The translations under genes were made by a program, and so were the position numbers. Below are positions 60,001-64,000 of a stretch of 64,000 nucleotides of DNA, in pieces (within the stretch, counting starts at the first letter, position 1; the number at the start of each line of letters is the position of its first letter). The stretch is from Eupeodes corollae (lineage: Eukaryota; Arthropoda; Insecta; Diptera; Syrphidae). The notes beneath the pieces were generated by a model, which was given only the letters and a program-made list of their open reading frames with translations, made no database searches and was not told the DNA's origin. Location of the stretch: NCBI RefSeq assembly GCF_945859685.1, contig NC_079147.1, positions 146,282,645 to 146,346,644 of the forward strand, given 5' to 3'.

Positions 60001-62335
60001 TGATTGCTTGTTTCCTTGTCATATGCTGCGTAACGTGTGATATGTTTACATTTCGATAATTCTTAAAAGACATAGAAGCGCTTTTTTATGTTTAAGACAT
60101 CCAAAAAGCTGAGTTCTTCCTGTTTGCGATTAGTAAGTGGTCGTGGTACACAAATTCGTAGTGTAGATCGTTTTAGCTTGTTCATAATTAAATTAGTTTG
60201 TGCCTCTCATACTGCTCCAAACATGTTCCATAGTCGCCGTCCTATTCCAGGAAGTCACCATTTACCAGACGTTAAGGAAAAGCGTTTCCATACAATTTCT
60301 GACGAAGAGGATATGACGAATATTTCATATAACTAACTCACATCACTATATACGAGTATCAACTTCTGCTCTCAATAAATTCATATGAAAATTTCTCCTC
60401 TTTTCAAAATGTGCACTTGAAAAAATTTATCACTTAGATACTTTATTATTATCACTTCACTTTTTTTTGTGTTCCTTTCACACGTGTTGGCAGATATATA
60501 TTACCTTTCAATGGAAAATTAAAACGAATGCATTAAATTTTCCATTTTCATGCGCCATCCAAAATGAATGGAATATTTGCATGATGTGAAAATATCCATT
60601 TCATCATTCTTTTCATTTATAAATATTTTTTGTCGTCGTTTTTATTTCACTGTGAGAAATTTCTATAGATCATCTTTCACGCCACTAGACTTTTACTTCC
60701 TCAATGTTGAGCTAGCTCCAAAGTGAACAGGGAAAAAGTAGATAAGGGTAGGTAAGGTATGTATATATTATAACTCCTAGATTCATTCTGTATTTGATGA
60801 ATCCTTAAAGAAATAAATTTTCATTTCTCGAATAGGTTTTCAAATGAAAAGATAAAGGGCGTACATACCTACCTAGCTACCTACCTACTTACACACGAAC
60901 GACACATTATGCGGATATATTCCGAGAAAGAATGGAAATAACGATGACGAACGAAGCCAACGACCGACCCACTCTATAGCGTTTTCATCATCTATAAAGA
61001 TTCATCCTTAGATTTTATTTTATCCTTCCTTAGCTTCAGGTATACTATTTGTAGGATGGGTACCTGAGTTTTTACTTTACTTTTCCTATTTTTCTGTCTA
61101 TTATTTAAACTCCTTTTTGATTTTTATTTTATATCCCTTCTATACCAATGCAGAGACTTATGTAGGCCATTTTCATTTCTAAATTGGTTGCAATATTTTT
61201 ATTCATTCCCTGCATTTTATGTAATCCTTTATACCTATTTGAACCTCCCCAGTCCTTGATGGCATCAGGATTGCGAGCGTTTTGTTGAAGAATTCAGTAA
61301 AAAGTCATTTTGCACAGGAGGTGGCATTGTTACCTCCGCCGCCGTCCGCCGGCCGCCGCCATCACCCACAGAGTATGAGAGAGTAGAGATAGGTAGACGC
61401 ATCTATAAGGCAAAAGCTATCCATTTAATTTGCATTCCTACTTAGGTAAAATGCTTAATTCAAGAATTTATTATCGCCAAAGAGTTTTCTATGCCTGCTG
61501 CATTCGTAATGTCCCGATGTTTTTTGTTCCTCATTTAAATTTTTGCGTATTGTCGTTTTATTTTTATTTATTTTTATACCATTTCCATTCAAATTCCAGT
61601 AACAATGAGAAGATGATGAAGAGTTTTCTAGGGAAAAAAATGTATACTAAATTTTTACCGTGAAGGAATTTATTGAAGAAAAATATGTGGTGCTTATCTT
61701 TTGTATAAAGTTGGAAGTTTTCTTTAGAGAAAATAAGCTTAACTATTTCAAAAAAATATTCTTTAGAATTTTCTCCATTGCAAATTTGTTAACTTAATGG
61801 TTTCGGTCAGTTCAAGAACTTTAGAGACTTTTGAGAAATCCTTCCGTACTTATTTGATGATGAGCAAGAAATGTTGTTTCTTTTTTTTGGTTGTGTTTTC
61901 AAGGATTGCCCTAAAAATATACATAAACTAACAAAAGATCGTTTTTCCGGAAATCATTTAAAAAAAAAGCGTATACGCCCAAGTGCACTTTTTTGTTATT
62001 GTCGTTGTTCGAGACAGAATACACAGTTAATAACTTCTTTTAATTATAATTCCGATACTCGAAGCAGGAGGTTTAGGTTTAAAGTTTTAATATAGCTTTT
62101 AAGCTTGTATAGGGGTTTCCAATAAGCGGTTTCTTTTTGAATGTCTCGTTATTTAAGCAGTTGTCAGTTTTGAAGCTTTCATTTATTTAAAATAGCTTAG
62201 CACTAGCTTTGGGGAGTTCTGTATATTAACTGCGGTCAAACAAGTTGGTATATTTAAAATTTAAGTAAGTAAATAATGTAAACGTAATATTCAAAGGAGA
62301 AAATAGTTCATAAACATAAATATGAAGGTCTTAGT
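60001..62335. other. Gene-poor stretch with GC-rich and tetranucleotide patches
   Basis: Includes an ACCTACCTAGCTACC patch at 60868-60890 and CCGCCGCCGTCCGCCGGCCG at 61334-61360. An 82-codon frame at 60088-60336 has a plausible-looking hydrophilic C-terminus (KEKRFHTISDEEDM) but no domain I can name. Confidence 0.35.
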
Positions 62336-63000
62336 TTTGGTGTATTGATAATTTTAAAGATCGTTAAAATTAGCCCATCCTAACTCCCTCAGCTCAAATT
62401 TGAGAAACCTTCTTTGCAACTGTTCTTCTCTGGATTTATGACAGTAATAATTTGGTGCTCATGATTGAGAAGCGTATTCGAGAATTGGCCAGACAAATGT
62501 TACAAAACCTGCTTTATAAAATAGGGATAGGAAAATTGTTTCTGTTCCCTCTAACCAAATATTGAATAAGCCTTAGTAACGATAGTAATGATACTCCGTA
62601 AAGCATATAATTAAAAGAAATTACAGAAAGCTTTCTCGTTAAGCTCCTAGTCAATCAAAAACCAAGTTAAAGCCAAATTACAATTTTGCACAATCAGGAA
62701 AACTGGAAACAGTATCGAAAATTAAAAATAAAATAAAGAACATAGGGCCTAAATGACTACCTTGTGGAATGCCAAACCTAACTTTGAAATTTTTTGATTT
62801 GCAACCATTGAAAAGTACAGAGTTTGAAGTGAGAGTTTGTCAAACGCCTTACTGAAGTCAGTAATTAAGTCAATACAGTTTTCAATTGATTCCATTAAAA
62901 ATGTGACGTTAGAACTATTTAAAAATATTAAACATTTAACATAAAAACATAACGATACAGAAATAATGGTCTCGTTTAGGGATAACAGATAGTCTAGCAA
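62336..63000 (-). pseudogene. LINE reverse transcriptase fossil (CR1/jockey-like)
   Basis: On the minus strand: an ITDFSKAFDKL block (the 'lDFsKAFDkv.h..Ll' motif) in the frame 63000-62749, then GIPQGSHLGPMFFILF (about 62776-62725). After a deletion that removes the YADD block, FVWPILEYASQ (about 62497) and REEQLQRRFLKFELRELG (about 62435-62385) follow, the usual C-terminal 'iE..Q..FlRf' block. One stop sits between them (a TGA in place of the usual W after YASQS). The order and motifs fit the CR1/jockey group. Confidence 0.85.
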
Positions 63001-63099
63001 TTTATCTGTAAGTTTTAACTTCGTCTTTTTAATTTTTTATTTTAGGTAACAAAATTATAAGAGATCTTTTTCAAAGAGATGGAAACACACAAGTAGATA

Positions 63100-64000
63100 A
63101 AGGGTGATTTTTTTGAGGTTAGGATTTTCATGCATTAGTATTTGACAGATCACGCGGGATTTCAGACATGGTGTCAAAGAAAAAGATGCTCAGTATGCTT
63201 TGACATTTTATCATGAATAGACTTACTAACGAGCAACGCTTGCAAATCATTGAATTTTATTACCAAAATCAGTGTTCGGTTCGAAATGTGTTTCGCGCTT
63301 TACGTCCGATTCAGCGATGAGGCTCATTTCTGGTTGAATGGCTACGTAAATAAGCAAAATTGCCGCATTTGGAGTGAAGAGCAACCAGAAGCCGTTCAAG
63401 AACTGCCCATGCATCCCGAAAAATGCACTGTTTGGTGTGGTTTGTACGCTGGTGGAATCATTGGACCGTATTTTTTCAAAGATGCTGTTGGACGCAACGT
63501 TACGGTGAATGGCGATCGCTATCGTTCAATGCTAACAAACTTTTTGTTGCCAAAAATGGAAGAACTGAACTTGGTTGACATGTGGTTTCAACAAGATGGC
63601 GCTACATGCCACACAGCTCGCGATTCTATGGCCATTTTGAGAGAAAACTTCATCTCAAGGAATGGACCGGTAAGTTGGCCACCAAGATCATGCGATTTGA
63701 CGCCTTTAGACTATTTTTTGTGGGGCTACGTCAAGTCTAAAGTCTACACAAATAAGCCAGCACTTATTCCAGGTTTGGAAGACAACATTTCCAAAGAAAT
63801 TCGGGCTATTCCGGCCGAAATGCTCGAAAAAGTTACCCAAAATTGGACTTTCCGAATGGACCACCTAAGACGCAGCCGCAGTCAACATTAAAATGAAATT
63901 ATCTTCAAAAAAAAATGTCATGGACCAATCTAACGTTTCAAATAAAGAATCGATGAGAATTTGCAAATTTTATGCGTTTTTTTTTTTTTAAAAAGTTCTC
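63100..64000 (+). mobile_element. rosa-type (DD41D) mariner-like transposon, copy 2, cut by window edge
   Basis: Begins AAGGGTGATTTTTT after TA at 63098-63099, matching copy 1 at 8077 base for base over the leader with very few changes. It stops at the window end inside the GTTCTC just before where the right inverted repeat should be, so about 24 bases are missing from view. Internal deletions make it non-autonomous. Confidence 0.92.
63213..63891 (+). pseudogene. DD41D (rosa-type) transposase, internally deleted
   Basis: The ATG at 63213 starts the same N-terminus as copy 1. About 362 bp are missing after 63311 relative to copy 1 (its 8289-8650), removing most of the DNA-binding region and shifting frame. 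The catalytic half is open: SDEAHFWLNG, FQQDGATCHTA and CDLTPLDYFLWGYVKSKVY. A further 12 bp loss at about 63649 removes four residues, so the D2-D3 spacing is 37 rather than 41. Unlike copy 1, it keeps the C-terminal frame through GLEDNISKEIRA and ends at 63891, which identifies what copy 1 lost. Confidence 0.92.

Noticed and set aside
60088..60336. 82-codon plus-strand open frame
   Set aside because: The composition looks protein-like near its end, but no domain, start context or exon border could be supported.
1..64000. CRISPR array, operon, phage or bacterial origin
   Set aside because: No spaced identical repeats, no ribosome-binding-site-led gene series, and all coding remnants are eukaryotic transposons.

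Overview
The window reads as AT-rich, repeat-laden nuclear DNA of an insect, most likely a dipteran fly. The evidence is the transposon content: rosa-type DD41D mariner-like elements, a pogo/Tigger element, and RTE-, jockey/CR1- and LOA-like LINEs. The ACATACAT and TCTATC microsatellites and poly-T/poly-A tracts common in fly intergenic DNA agree with this. The species cannot be named from the sequence. I found no convincing host protein-coding gene, rRNA gene, functional tRNA gene, CRISPR array or operon. The segment is best viewed as intergenic or large-intron DNA in which layers of mobile elements have accumulated and decayed.

Layout. 0-3 kb: AT-rich DNA with a diverged ~230 bp tandem duplication. 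3.06-5.62 kb: a complete pogo/Tigger transposon with TA flanks, 24 bp terminal inverted repeats and a three-exon transposase that looks open throughout (about 510 residues). 6.1 kb: a SINE. 6.8-7.4 kb: a jockey/CR1-like RT fossil. 8.08-9.33 kb: a rosa-type element with a frameshifted transposase. 10.8-11.5 and 14.0-14.8 kb: LINE fossils. 15.5-16.45 kb: a decayed reverse-strand DD41D element. 18.7 kb: a SINE. 20.4-21.4 kb: an RTE fossil. 23.2-24.8 kb: a jockey fossil. 28.6 kb: a LOA-type RNase H scrap. 31.86-33.63 kb: a SINE abutting a 1.5 kb repeat with an internal ~175-180 bp tandem array. 35.5 kb: an 18 bp minisatellite. 36.3-36.7 kb: an RTE scrap. 38.98-40.53 kb: a near-perfect ATGACA hexanucleotide array of about 258 units. 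41.9-42.4 kb: DD41D debris. 42.7-45.7 kb: a nearly full-length broken RTE LINE. 46.3-48.3 kb: a LOA-like LINE. 49.8 kb: a SINE with a 15 bp target-site duplication. 50.3-56.1 kb: DD41D scraps, a jockey LINE and a second LOA copy. 57.87-58.16 kb: the best SINE, with a 13 bp duplication. 59.0-60.0 kb: a reverse-strand DD41D fossil. 62.3-63.0 kb: a reverse-strand jockey/CR1 fossil. 63.1 kb to the end: a second, recent rosa-type copy cut off by the window edge.

How the pieces relate. The autonomous LINEs are the plausible source of the machinery that moved the SINE. The two rosa-type copies are nearly identical but carry different deletions, so both depend on a transposase made elsewhere. The Tigger element is the only unit here that could still encode a working enzyme. 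The least explained items are the tRNA-headed SINE family (five copies), the 1.5 kb repeat with the internal satellite, and the hexanucleotide array.
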